From positions 8,122,001 through 8,186,000 of the forward strand of contig OZ017805.1 in assembly GCA_963969395.1 (NCBI GenBank): DNA of 64,000 bases. The letters run 5' to 3'. Origin of the DNA: Pseudoscleropodium purum. Lineage: Eukaryota > Streptophyta > Bryopsida > Hypnales > Brachytheciaceae. Positions within the stretch are counted from its first letter, which is position 1, and the number at the start of each line of letters is the position of its first letter. This document shows, piece after piece, positions 47,976 to 59,375 of the stretch. Both the position numbers and the translations under genes were made by a program. Under the pieces are notes generated by a model. The model made no database searches. It saw only the letters and a program-made list of their open reading frames with translations, and was not told where the DNA came from.

Positions 47976-48110
47976 ATTATCCTCGAGTCAAAGATAACTA
48001 AGACACATGCATCATTGACTAAGATTATCCTTGAATTGAAGATAACCAAAACATATGCACCATCTACTAAGATTATCCTCAAGTCAAAGATAACTAAGAT
48101 ACAACGCATA
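47976..48110 (+). repeat. 48-bp tandem repeat, about 2.8 units
   Basis: Units start ATTATCCTC/T at 47976, 48024 and 48072, exactly 48 bp apart. The period is a multiple of three, so ORF 47919-48152 (plus) reads 16-residue units (I-I-L-E-S/L-K-I-T-K-T...), and the minus strand also reads a repeated F-D-S-R-I-I-like unit. Each unit begins with the palindromic motif described separately. Confidence 0.7.
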
Positions 48111-48467
48111 GAGTTTAAGTGGTTGGACAAGGAAGGCAAACATCCATCATAAGACAATCTATCTTATTAGAGAAAGTCATATGGGTCAGGCAAATGTACT
48201 TAAGAGGAATCGCTTGGCTACTCATCCACTTCATTGGCTACCAACTTCTCTATAGGAGTATCATCCACCTCAGAAACATTGTTGCGAAGGATATCATTGT
48301 CATTTTTGTAGTTGACCTATTTCCAATCTAGCGATCTCATAGGGAATACGTCTTCGACCTTTTGCGTGGACGTTGTGTAATGAGGAACATTCACAATCGT
48401 AGTAGCCACTCCTTCTACAACTGTTGTAAAGGTCATTGTTGTTGTAGTCGAAGGACCAACTAAGGAT

Positions 48468-48570
48468 TTATCTTTGACTCAAGGATAATCCTGGTGACCT
48501 AAAGCTGAGGGTCTCGAAGATTTTGAGGTAGAAGGACCCGCTTCAAATTTATCCTTGACTTGAGGATAAT
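48468..48570. repeat. two copies of a 22-bp palindromic motif
   Basis: TTATCTTTGA/CTCAAGGATAAT at 48468-48489 and TTATCCTTGA/CTTGAGGATAAT at 48549-48570. Each is close to a perfect inverted repeat. Related copies lie at 47976, 48024, 48072 and between 58388 and 60995. Confidence 0.6.
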
Positions 48571-49292
48571 GTTGAGTAGCTTGATTGGGTCCAAACAGAG
48601 GTGTGACAAGATGTGTCATTGGATGTAAACCAAATCCGGCAACACTATTCCAAAATTGGATCTTAGTAATTCTGACTACTCAAAAAGGACGGAAACTATC
48701 CCACCATAGTAGAGTTAGAAAAAGGGGTAGGACACCATCCAATTCCCATTGACATTAGCCAGGAAGTCCAGAAGGCCCTAGATAGATCTAGGAAACTTCT
48801 TCAATTAGGTCAATAGAACATCACGTTTAATGATGTTTCGGTTTTTATCAACCTGAAACTCAAGGTTGATGAATATGATATTGTACAAGACATCAAAGAT
48901 CAAAAGGGAAACGTTACCATCGAACAACTTTTCCATGATAATGTAAACTATCAAAAGCTGATCCAAAGTGCTTGGATCAAGAGAAGAAAGAGAAGATTGA
49001 AGCTACCCTCTGTAGTTGTCAACTTCTCCCAATGAGAAGATTACGGAGCATCGGAACTAGAAGTCGAGGTCAAGGGATGTGTCGTACCATGAGTTCTAGT
49101 GGACAAAGGATCCGAAGTCAATTTCATATTGGAGGATAGGGCATTTGATCTTGGGTACATTTCCTTTGAAGAGATGGATCAAGTCTTAGGGATGGCAGAT
49201 CAATCTTGTGTCCATCCAATAGAAAGACTGTCTAAGGTTCCAACTTGAATTAGAAAGGAGACCTATCTTCTGAACTACATGGTCATCCAAGT

Positions 49293-50945
49293 TGTCGCAG
49301 CACAGGGCAGGTAAATTCCCCATTATACTCACAAAAATCGCTCTAGAGTATAACTAAGTGACTCTAAAGATCGAACCCACGAGATCCTGTGAAGTATCTA
49401 GCTCTATTAAGCAGTTAAGCTCAGTCAGTATCCCGATCTTACTTTCCGGTCCTAGATCTAGAACCAGAAATACCACCACACCGGATAACTATAGACCGGA
49501 TTACTCCTTCTTCCGATCCTACTAACTATCCGATCTGTGCAAATATCCAAATCCCAGGATCTTTACAACTTCCGGTCCTGGAAATCCGTCCTGACCAATC
49601 CGGTCCGGACGGTCATCATGTATCCGTAATCCTATCCGGTTTGGTTTTGCCTCTGTTTCACCATCAGAGGGGTCGCCGCTTAATTTTGAGAGTGGTAGGC
49701 CCACCACTCCTTCCGTGACTTATAGTGGCTGAAGATCCACTGTCCTACTTCCTAAACTCCTAAGCTAATCCGGATCCGGTTTGGTCCTTCACAACAACCC
49801 AGATAGCAATCCGGGTTGTAGGTCACACAAAGACCCCACACTTGACCCTCTCGTACTACAACGACCTTGATGCTACTTCCGATCCGTGCGAAGATAGGTG
49901 GTTACAAGTGTACCCGTCCGTTCCAACATCAATTAAAGTTCTTCCGCTTACCCACACGGGTGGTGAGACTTCACAGGAGATCGGACACTCGACCGGATTT
50001 CCCACCCGGGAGTTCTAGCGCAGCTAAGGAATCCCTCCCTACCCGCCTAGCCTAACAACGGCTTTCTCACCCGGAACCTGGAACTCTAGAAGTGCTGAGG
50101 AAGTAAGTTCACTCCCAACTCTTAGATACCTACTCACATGCATATAGAATCGGAAAAGAAAACACCAAGGGGAGAAATCACTCACAAACCGGCTCACACC
50201 ATCCTAACTCCACATCATACAACCATGTCGCGCTGGAGAGAGAGACACAATGAGGAGAAGAGGAAGGCACAAGAGATTTGCAAAATGAAGACTCTCAGTT
50301 CCCATTGCAGGAACCGATTTATATACCAAATGTAAAAACCCTAAAAGCACAAAGCGGAGCGGAAAACCCGTGGGGGTCCGCCGCCACCCTAATTCAACTT
50401 CCGGTCTAACCTAATACTGTTGAGCTGGATCCCGATCCGGATCCACTCCTACTCCTAACTCAAATCAAAATCCTATCTACTCTACAACCCTAGATCCTAT
50501 TGTCGGGCTTCTGCTCTGCGGATCCAGATGCTCAAAGACTTCACTCAAGTTCCGGTTCCGTTCCTCACGTACTCTCTCCGATCTCAACCGGAATCAAAGC
50601 TTGCAGCACACAAACGCAAAAAACTCTACGACGAGCGCTCAAGGTCGAGTTTGTAAAAAGGGGTGCAACTGCGAAGGCTCTTCCTTATATAGTCTCTGGA
50701 CCATTTCCGGTTTGGTCGTCTTGAATCCGGTTCACCCATAATCCGGTCCTAGACCTAATCCATGTTGCATTCCGTTTCCGTCGATAGTTACTCCTGATCG
50801 GATTAGATCTAAGAGGCCCACTACTTCATGTTCTGTGCTAGTTTTGAGTTTTCCTTCTTCACCTAATCGGATCCGGTTCCCTAATGGCTAGTTTCCGTTC
50901 CTATTTTGGTGTATGCTAAGAAAATCAAAATTTTAAGCTGCGACA
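49293..50945 (-). mobile_element. family-1 copy 4: inverted solo LTR with the ORF deleted, 1653 bp
   Basis: Both ends are intact (TGTCGCAGC and GCTGCGACA) with a perfect duplication CAAGT (49288-49292 and 50946-50950). On the minus strand the 5' region and leader run to the GTGAGGAACGG stretch and then jump to GGAACTTGAGTGAAGTC near the 3' end of the ORF. About 1.6 kb of ORF is therefore missing, with GGAACGG shared by both deletion edges. The second TATA box (50317-50325) and the U5-like block (49344-49383) remain. Confidence 0.85.
50317..50325 (-). promoter_or_regulatory. second TATA box, copy 4
   Basis: ATTTATATA on the plus strand (TATATAAAT on the minus strand), retained although the ORF is deleted. 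Confidence 0.45.
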
Positions 50946-53900
50946 CAAGTAACCAAGGGAAGACCTTTTCCGATGTTACTAGGAAGGCTTTGGTTATATA
51001 AAGCCAAAGTTCTCGTTGATTAGGGAGCTAAGGAGTTTGTAGTAAGAAAATCAACTACTCGGATTTTATGGAAACATATTGACTATCTAGGAGAGACTAG
51101 TAAATCAAATGGATACACCACAAACTAGTCTGATCTGGACAATTCAGACTCAGTACCCAGCTATTTCACGTCCATGACGGAAGCTGATTTTGATTTTTCG
51201 GAACCTGCCTTGGAAGTTGGTATTGAAGAGCCGACCATCGACTTGCCGAGTATTCCACTTGAAGATAGACCGGTAGGGTAGTGGATGTACCTCTCTCTTT
51301 CGATTGGATTAGGCAGCAGATGATGGAAGAAAAACTATCAACAACCACCAAGTCTAGAAAAGAAGTTCCATTGGGAAAATTCAATAACGAAGTAGAAGAG
51401 ACGAAACCGAAACAAATCAAGAATATTGTGAGTCCATCAAATTACAAGAAGGTAGAGATCTCTCTCGAAAAATCTTTCTTCATGAACAACTCCATGACAA
51501 CCTTAGAGAAAAAGGAGTATGTTGAATTGTTAGAGGAATACTTAGACGTCTTTGCTTGGGCACCATTGGACCTAAGTGGGATTCTAGTCGAATTGGAAGA
51601 GCACTAAATTGATCTAATTGAAGGGGTAGTCCCTATCCGTCAACGCCAATATTGGCTCAATCCACAATATTCCCTGATGGTGAAGATGGAAATTGATGCC
51701 TTACTAGAAGCCAGATTCATCTATCCACTCTACAACTCTGAATGGAATTCTCCCATTGTTGTTGTTCCTAAAAAGGTCGGACTAGATGGAAAGGTGATGA
51801 TCCGGGTTTGCCAAGATTTCCGGAAATTGAATACAGCTATTCAAAAAGATTATTTCCCTCTGCCATTTACAGATATCATTCTAGACCATGTTTCTAGAAA
51901 TGAGTGTTATAGTCTCTTGGATGGATTCTTAGGATACAATTAGGTCTTCATCCAATTGATGGATCAAGTGAAAACGACCTTCACGATGGAATGGGGGACA
52001 TTTGCATTCATCCGGATGCCATTCAGATTATGTAATGCCTTGGGGACTTTCTAAAGGTTGATGATGGATACTTTTCGGAATTTCCTTAGGCATTTCTTGG
52101 AAGTGTTCAACGATGACTTTGCAATGTTTAGTTCTAGAACAAAGCATCTGGAGTACCTACGGATGACTTTCTAAAAATGCAAGGAAACGAATCTCAAACT
52201 CCATCCCAGAAAATGTTTCTTTCGAATGGTTTTCGGCATCTTTTTGGAACATGTCGAAAGTCGGAAAGGGTTGGAGGTGGATACGGACAAGGTGAAAGCT
52301 ATGTTTGCCCTTATTGCCCAGACAAATGTACAAGAATTCCGAGGATTTTTTGGATGTGGGGGATACTACTAGCAATTCATCAATGGCTATGCCTAGAAAG
52401 AAACTCCATTGACAGAACTGCTCAAGAAGGATACGGAGTTTAAATGGAATCCAAAAAGATAGAAAGCTTTTAAGAGCCTAAAATTAGCTCTGGTGAAAGC
52501 TGCAATCTTGTCTTCACCAGATTGGGCAAAGGAGTTTCATGTCACCTTGGATGCTTCTGGATGGTGCCTAGAAGCCATTCTCTAGCAATACAACCAAGAC
52601 CAATGGTAGTGCCCCATATACTATTCAAATAGACAAATGAGTTTGGATGAGAGGAAGTACACCACCACGAAAAGAAAAGCTTTGGCAATGGTATATGTAT
52701 GTAAGAAGTTCCGGCATTACCTACTCGGATATCGGATTATGTTCCATACGGATCATGACTCCCTAAAGAACCTAGTTAACAAATTAGACCTATCTAGAAG
52801 GATAGCCAAGTGGGTGCTACTACTCCAAGAGTTCAACTATGAGGTAATAATCAAATCCGGAAAATCCAATGCAAATGTAGACTTCTTGTCAAGGTATAGA
52901 GGACAAGATGCAGTGGAGAAAATCTTGGTAGAATTTCCGGATAAGTTTCCAGATGACAAGAAGGTCCCGTTGTTCCACCTCGACGAAAAAATCGGTTCAA
53001 AATTTAAGGATATCATCAACTACCTTATAGAGTAAAGATATCTAGAAGGACTAAATTGGGAGAAGAAGAGTGTGTTCCAACAAAAGGTAGTGCCTTATTC
53101 ATTGATCAAGGGAACCTTGTTCAAATCGACGTGGATGAGTAACTTAAGCAATGTTTGGAAACCAAAGAGCGGAAGAAGGTTATGAGAGCCCTATATTTCA
53201 GACCATTTGGAAGACACTTCGCGGCCATCACCTCTATGAACCGGATCCATACAGCTGGATAATTGTGGCCGTATTTGATTCAGGACATCAAGGCGTTTGT
53301 AGGAGGCTATAACCAATATCAATGAATAGAAGCCCCTTCCTTTCGGAACCAGTAGCCAGTAACCCCTATCATTCCACTTGCACCATTTGAGAAATGGGGG
53401 ATAGATTTTATCGGTCCCATTACTCTAGTCATGCCAGACAAAAAAGATACATAATCCTCGTGACGGATTATGCCACGAAGTGAGTAGAAGCCCGAGCTAC
53501 ACAGAAAAACACCGCCCGGACAGTTGTCTCTTTTCTGTTTACAAAACTAATGATGAAGTTTGGACATCCATTAGAACTGGTCAATGACAAAGGATTACAC
53601 TTTTTGAACAACATAGTACAAGACATCATTACCAAATACCTAATCAAGCACAGGAAGACCACACCATACCATCTAAAGGCAAACAAGTTGACGGAACGAG
53701 CGAATGGCATTTTCGAGAAATCTCTAAACAAGATGATCTTTGAATATAAGACGAATTGGGATCTGAAGCTTCCATTTTCCATTCATGCCCATAACACCTC
53801 GAAGAAGAACACTACCAGAAGAACCCCCTTCTTCCTAGTGTTTAAAAAAGAGGTTGTACTTGAAATCGAACTAGAAATGGAGATTCACTGGGTCATAGCT

Positions 53901-54294
53901 ACCCAAAACGCGATACAAGATGGTGATCTAGAAATCCGACTCATAGCAATCAAGGATCTTGAAGAAGCACGGCTGATGACATTGGACCAAACAAAAAAGG
54001 TGCAGGAGAAAGAAAAGCGAGGTCATGACATGAAACTTTCGGTAAACCACAGGATCAAGGTGGGTGGGCTGGTATTACTATAAGATAGCTGCTACCGAAA
54101 ATTTCTGGGTAAGTGACACACTCAATGGATGGGACCATATCGAGTAAAGAATATATTTTCAAATGGATCTATACAATTGGAGGATCTTCAAGGAGTATGG
54201 CTTGACACTAGAATAAACAAATCTAGGGTCAAGAAATATGAACTAAATCAACATTCAAAAGATGAAGATGATGTTCATGGGGACTCTCACATTT

Positions 54295-54304
54295 AAAAAA
54301 GGGG
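54295..54304 (+). other. polypurine tract of element E
   Basis: AAAAAAGGGG followed by TCA and the LTR start TGTGGGAGC at 54308. This is the usual site priming plus-strand DNA synthesis and fixes the left edge of the 3' LTR. Confidence 0.65.
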
Positions 54305-54637
54305 TCATGTGGGAGCATGAAAACTCCAACCAAATAAAGTTAGTCTAGAATAAAGTTAGATAGACTTGCAATTTATTTTTTTCTTATAATTCCTAGAGAT
54401 TTTTGCTACACTACGACTATGATAAAAATAGTCAATTTCCGGATTGCTAAAACTGTTAATAATGTTACAAAAACAAATCCGATACGGATTCGAGATTTGA
54501 AAAAAGACTGGATTTTTAAAACCTATGTCCTAAACTTCCATTTTAAGAAACTAAGAGACTATTTGGGGAATGGTCCTCTAACCGTTCTCCACTAGGAACT
54601 ATTAGCTACGTACCGGGTACTTAAACCCACCATCACT

Positions 54638-54877
54638 TAGGGTTGACAAATCAGTACATTCGCCCCAAAATAGCGTTCGTAACCCAGACGATCGTCCTCA
54701 CGGACACCAGCGGACACAGCGTCCCTCCCGTTGGCGAGAGGCAGACGAACGGGGCGGACGTGCCAGACAGGGCGGGCAGGCGGACGGACGAAGCGGACAG
54801 GGCGGACGGGGCGAATGTCAGCGAACGCTGCGAACACAGCGTCCGTGTCCGGACGTCTGACCGTCTTGTCAACCCTG
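54638..54877. mobile_element. 240-bp GC-rich hAT-like MITE, copy 1
   Basis: Ends TAGGGTTGAC and GTCAACCCTG (first base changed from C). Flanked by an 8-bp duplication CCATCACT (54630-54637) and CCACCACT (54878-54885), one mismatch. LTR A (about 536-550) has the empty site, reading CCACCGCCACTTCT without the insert. Eight-bp duplications and CAGGG-type ends fit the hAT superfamily. The interior is rich in GGACG/GCGGAC motifs, with an inverted ACAGCGTCC sequence at both sides. No coding capacity; ORFs here are chance. Confidence 0.8.
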
Positions 54878-55025
54878 CCACCACTTCTCTTTCTCTCTCT
54901 TTCTACTTGCTGAACTTAGTGAATGTATAGTTGAGAGAAAGAGTGGTGGGTTAGCGATCGAGATAGAAAGAGAACGGAAAGATCAATATGTACAAACCGG
55001 ATAGGTTATCGGTTGTCGATGGTTC

Positions 55026-57002
55026 ATGGCGGTGGCTGGCGATCCGACTACGCGAAAGACTGGGGTTGTAGCTCGTATGGTTTGTCCAATTCTCCCTTCA
55101 GATTTGGCTCACCAAGCGTAGTTAGAAGAGGACCTCATGTGCATTGGGTGTATCAAATTGTTAGATAGGCCGTGGAGCATGAAGAACGAGGAGATGATTC
55201 AAGAATTCATTTATGGAGTTCCAAACTAGTACAAGTTGACAATGAGAGGTTGACTCATAGCTTGGACAAAAGACATTTGGGCGGATGTTTATTCATTTAA
55301 AAAGAATGGACTCAAATTAGCCGAAAGAGCGGATAAGTACGTAGCCGGAAAGTACCAGAGTCAGGCCTACTCAAACAAGGATTTTGCCATCAGCGACTAT
55401 AAGAACAAGAGGCATAGATTGGTAATGAATTTTCTAATTTTGATCTTGTATCCAAAAAAGCCTACTCAAGTTACAATCACAATGGCCAACACCATTTTCA
55501 GGGCTTTAGAGGACTGGATCGTCCATTGGAGGAGAGTGATTCAAAGAGTAGTGGACAAACTGGTAGAGCATGTAGACCAAGTAAAGCATAGCCCTATCAC
55601 TCTGTATCTGTTCCACCTCTATCACCACAAGGAGGTCTTGAGTGCAGAGGAGACAATTCAATATAACACTAGAGTCGAAATCCTAAAGTATGGCCTCAAG
55701 AATGAGTTGGAGATAGAGGAAAAGGAATCCAAAGAAGAAGGGCAATTAGAAGACGAAGAAGAAGTAATGAACCGGAAACAAAGGAAGTCTATAGATCCAG
55801 CTACACAAGGGAAGGCGCTAATATTGGAAAGAGAAGAGCCGATTCTAAATTTGGAACATTGTCAAGAATTGAAGTACTTTGAAGCCGGAATCCAATGGAT
55901 GCAATAGGCCAAACAGATGTATGGCGACCAAAAAGATCACTTGCTCCTTATCGCGGGCGAATTCAAGGTAGATTCAGATCAGATTTTAAAGGAGATCCAG
56001 AAATGCCCGGATCCAGAAGAGGCCTGGCAAAAGGAGGAATAGATGCGGAAGTTGGAGGAAGAAATAGATAGCCTCAAGTCCCAACTGGAGTGGTCAAAGG
56101 AGGAGCTAAACGCAGCAAGACAGAAGGAGATGGAGGCTCTTCCACTTGTCCATAACCTCAAGGAATTCGTCATGATTTTGAAGCATACAATGATCTGAGC
56201 TGACCTCTACACCGCCTAGTTGGAGAAGAAAGGACACATGACCAAATCAAGAATGGTAAAGATCCTAGTCGACTTCAAAGCCCAGATGGGGAATGTTTTG
56301 AAGGACATGCATTAGTTGCTCGAATACTTGAATCCGAAACAGGCCATTAACTTAGAAGGATTTCTGAAAGTCCCAAGGAGCATATTTCGAGATACTCCGG
56401 TTCGACAAACTCCAATTCGGCAAGCTTTTAGTCATCCAATTCAACCACAATCGGAGGGAATGAAGTCTATCCTCACTCTTATTGCGGGACCATCAAGTAG
56501 TCAAGCATAGATTCCATTAGGACTAGCGGCATTGGAGTCGGAGAAAGGACCACGTGAGAAGTCTATTCCGGCAGAGCAACGGGTTTCTATCTCAATTTTC
56601 CCACCACTTGGGAAAATCATGGCCGGAAAGTTTATGGTATCCGGATTGATGGTTTGCAACAACCTCAATGCACGGATTGAAGTAATGATGAATCCGGCTT
56701 GCTCTCATTCACAAGATTTCTCTCATATGCAATAGTCGACGCCAAAATGGGATGGTACTGAGATTGAACTTAGTAAGTCACCACAAGCCAAGGATCTAGA
56801 GATTCAGAAGATAGAAGAGTCGAAAGAAGAGGTTTTGAAATCCGGATCCGGAAAAGAGACGGAATCGGAAGACTCACCTCCCAAGGTTTTACAGAAGCCT
56901 CAAACTCGGTCATCAGTAAAGACTACAGTAGGGAAGGCTTCGGTGAAGACTCCAAGTAGTCAAAACAAGAGTAGCTCAAAAAAGGCACAACGGGGTAGAT
57001 AA
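55026..57002 (+). pseudogene. decayed LTR ORF of LTR E
   Basis: From ATG 55026 to TAA 57000-57002, about 658 codons with multiple stops. The clearest piece is 55419-55907, which reads NFLILILYPKKPTQVTIT, then LYLFHLYHHKEVLSAEETIQ and an acidic Glu-rich segment. Further on are a coiled-coil region (about 55930-56170), the segment KAQMGNVLKDM near 56280 and a C-terminus SSKKAQRGR. The layout matches the 552-aa family-1 protein except for a longer basic tail. Confidence 0.7.
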
Positions 57003-58109
57003 AGCACTGATCATTAGGTAAGATTTTCATTTCGGAACGCAATTTCCTAGCATGGGTTCAAGTTTCGGATTTGTAGGGATAGTTGGATTGTGAACTTTTT
57101 GGATATCTTGGGTTGTTCATTGATTGGTTGCCTTGATTTCTAGGGTACCTTTTTGGCTTTTTAGATGTTGACTTTGGCTTTGGTTTTGGTTTTTAAGGGC
57201 AGGCAAGTTTGTTGCCCTCTCATTCCATCCTAGCGATTATTTTGTTGTATTCCATTCCCTTTTTTAATTTGAGTCACTTAGTGAATATTTTAGCTCTAAC
57301 TAAGTATCCGGATTGTATTGGTTTGTTACTTGGAGTGTTGAGATGTGAGAAGGACGGATGAGGAGGAATCCGGATTTCGGATAACTAGTTCAGATTAAAG
57401 GAATGCTATTATAATGTTGTTAGATACGAGACGAAGGAATTGTGCATAGTACCTTTGAACTACTAGAATGGTAATCCAGTTTTTAGTGAAGAGTGGTATA
57501 AGTACAAATTCGGAATTGGAAACAATTATGTGCGGAAATTAGTGACCATCAAAGGAAACTTCCATTCACTAGAAGGTCTGCCAACCTTGGGATCCATCTT
57601 ACACCTAGAAAGTTTATCCTCTTGTAAATTCCAGGTGCCTGAGATCTATCATTATAGTAAAGAGAAGTGAAAGCAGTCCTGGGTGACTTGCATTCCGGAT
57701 TGGCCATCCAGAATGTTGTGTGGATCCAGATCTACCTTCTGTGCTATAAAACTTTGAATACTTGGATATTGGTTTATTTGTTTTTACTTGTGTAGTGAGT
57801 TAGAGAAAGAGTGGTGAAGTCCCTACTCCTCGAAAGATCAAGAGCGGACCCTCTGATGGAAAAACAAAGGAATTGAAACCAGTGTATTGAGAGACGTAAC
57901 TGAAAACCAAGTGAATTCGGATCCGGATTGGTATCCGGGTAATAATTGATTGCGGAAAAAAGTGGAAGAGAATAGTCGGTAGAAGAGAAATTGACCATCC
58001 GGATACTAAAGTTTGGAAACACATCTGGAATTCTTTGGGAAGATAATTCGTGTCATCTTACCACATTTTTGTGTGTAAAGATACTTACACCTAGACTACG
58101 TGTGTGACA

Positions 58110-59072
58110 ATTAAAACTTTTGATTGAAGTCCTTTGCATCTCAAAACCATTCTCAAGTCCACGGATCAATGAGATCGCCATCATAGTGCTTTATTAGAAA
58201 GTCCTTCCAATGCTTCCAGATAAAGTTAGGCAACTTGATGATCTTGCGCTTCCTCCTGAGATCAATGTACAATTTTATACTTTTGCCCTCTTTTTCTGGA
58301 TTTATGTTTGGGAATTATTTGATGACGGCATTGGCAAAAATTTGCAAGAGAAAACCATGATACAATCAACATCTATTAAGAGCACATTTATCTTCAACTC
58401 AAAGATAATCCTTCGATGAAAGAATTGCAAAAATAATCCCTTTAAAAACTACAAAAACACGAAAAATATTACAAGATTCTTAAAGCAGTAAATGTAAACA
58501 ATTATCCTTGATTCAAGGATAATAGGAAGGACTAAGAATAGACCTAAAAATGGTTACGACTATGAATGGATCCATTTCTTTGATAATTGGATCTTTTGCT
58601 TCATTTGTCGAACGCAAGTAGTTGATCCGTATGTTTCGCGAGCTTATGATCTGGTTGCCCACTTCAATTGAGCATGGTCTAGATGATTCATCAAGTTGTA
58701 GAACTATAAAATGTTCAACAACTTCCCTGCATCTAGGGTCCACATGATGTAGGCCTCCCAATTGCGGAGCTATTTTTGACAAAGTTCATTGCATTTTTCT
58801 TTCTAGAGGTCTATGGAATCTTGGACATTGTGTTGCCCATTGATAATCATAAACATCCCATTATTGATTCATTCAAGTGGCTACGTCCTCAACAAATTTT
58901 GGTTCTTTTCCACAAGTGTCAAATACAATTACTGGCACTTCCAAATGTACCCGATCGCAAGGAGGTTGTGCTTGATAAACTCAAGAATTTTGTCTTCCAT
59001 ATTGCAAATGATGTAGTTGTCTCAAGTAAGGATGCATTGCTTAATGTAGATGACTTTGGGATCTTGGTTAAA
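58110..59072. other. no gene assigned; two palindromic motifs
   Basis: Plus-strand ORF 58776-59081 (101 codons) and minus-strand ORF 58513-58782 have some coding look, but I do not recognise them and they end in the MITE or in stops. The palindromic motif occurs at 58388-58409 and 58501-58523. Confidence 0.4.
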
Positions 59073-59367
59073 CAGGGTTGACGAATGTCAACGTCCGCCC
59101 CAAAATAGTGTCCGTTTTCCGAACGTCCGGACGCACGGACGCTAGCGGACGCAGCGTCCCGACCGCCTTCGGAAAGCGGACGGGCGGGGCGGGGCGGACG
59201 CCAAGATCGTGCGGACCAGATCAGTCTGCACGTCGATCGGACGGCCGTAATCGGGCGGACGGGCGGACAGGTGGACGGGGGACAGGCGGACGCTGCGTCC
59301 GCCGGGACGCGAATGTTAGCGGACGCTGCGGACACAGCGTCCGCGTCCGGATGTCGTGTCAACCCTG
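59073..59367. mobile_element. 295-bp GC-rich hAT-like MITE, copy 2
   Basis: Ends CAGGGTTGAC and GTCAACCCTG, with a perfect 8-bp duplication TGGTTAAA (59065-59072 and 59368-59375). The interior shares with copy 1 the GCGAATGT-AGCG stretch, repeated GGACG motifs and the ACAGCGTCCG sequence near the right end. GC content is far above its surroundings. Overlapping ORFs here are by-products. Confidence 0.85.
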
Positions 59368-59375
59368 TGGTTAAA

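Larger units (their letters stand above)
48720..54270 (+). pseudogene. pol: gag-pol polyprotein relic of element E
   Basis: Protease: EVEVKGCVVPWVLVDKGSEVNF near 49040-49130, with the D-x-G-S catalytic site as VDKGS, then AFDLGY; the linker LLNYMVIQV is cut by copy 4 and resumes after 50950 with a LGRLWLYKAK-type stretch. RT: 51620-52440, with IRVCQDFRKLN, PLPFTDIILD, MPFRLCNALGTF and the Y-x-D-D box as FNDD (catalytic Asp codons 52112-52117). RNase H: LDASGWCLEAI near 52550 and HTDHDSLKNL near 52755. Integrase: KWGIDFIGPI near 53391, ELVNDKG near 53574, TERANG near 53692, WMGPYR near 54130. Stops (mostly TAG or TAA at former Trp/Gln codons) and frameshifts make it dead. Confidence 0.85.
48650..54307 (+). 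mobile_element. decayed Ty3/gypsy internal region of element E, interrupted by copy 4
   Basis: Contains, in order, a pre-protease segment, protease, RT, RNase H, integrase and a GPY/F-like end, then a polypurine tract and the 3' LTR E. No 5' LTR, primer-binding site or CCHC gag knuckle is seen to the left, so the element is 5'-truncated. The protease-RT-RH-IN order and the integrase C-terminus place it in Ty3/gypsy, probably the non-chromodomain Tat/Athila side (inference). Confidence 0.8.
54308..58109 (+). mobile_element. family-2 LTR E: 3' LTR carrying an ORF and a MITE
   Basis: Starts TGTGGGAGCATGAAAACTCC directly after the integrase end and polypurine tract, and ends ACTACGTGTGTGACA. Without the MITE and one TSD it is about 3554 bp. 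It contains the decayed LTR ORF (55026-57002). Because its left border is set by pol and the polypurine tract, this copy is the key evidence that the ORF lies inside the LTR and not in the internal region. Confidence 0.85.

Noticed and set aside
47816..48157. 113-codon minus-strand ORF as a gene
   Set aside because: It is a by-product of the 48-bp tandem repeat; no independent support.
50138..50724. ORFs in copy 4 (50138-50335, 50500-50724)
   Set aside because: They lie antisense to leader and post-ORF parts of the LTR, and the true ORF is deleted here.
54643..54930. Arg/Asp/Gly-rich ORFs in the GC-rich blocks (also 58919-59440)
   Set aside because: They are produced by GGACG repeats inside the MITEs and cross the element borders.
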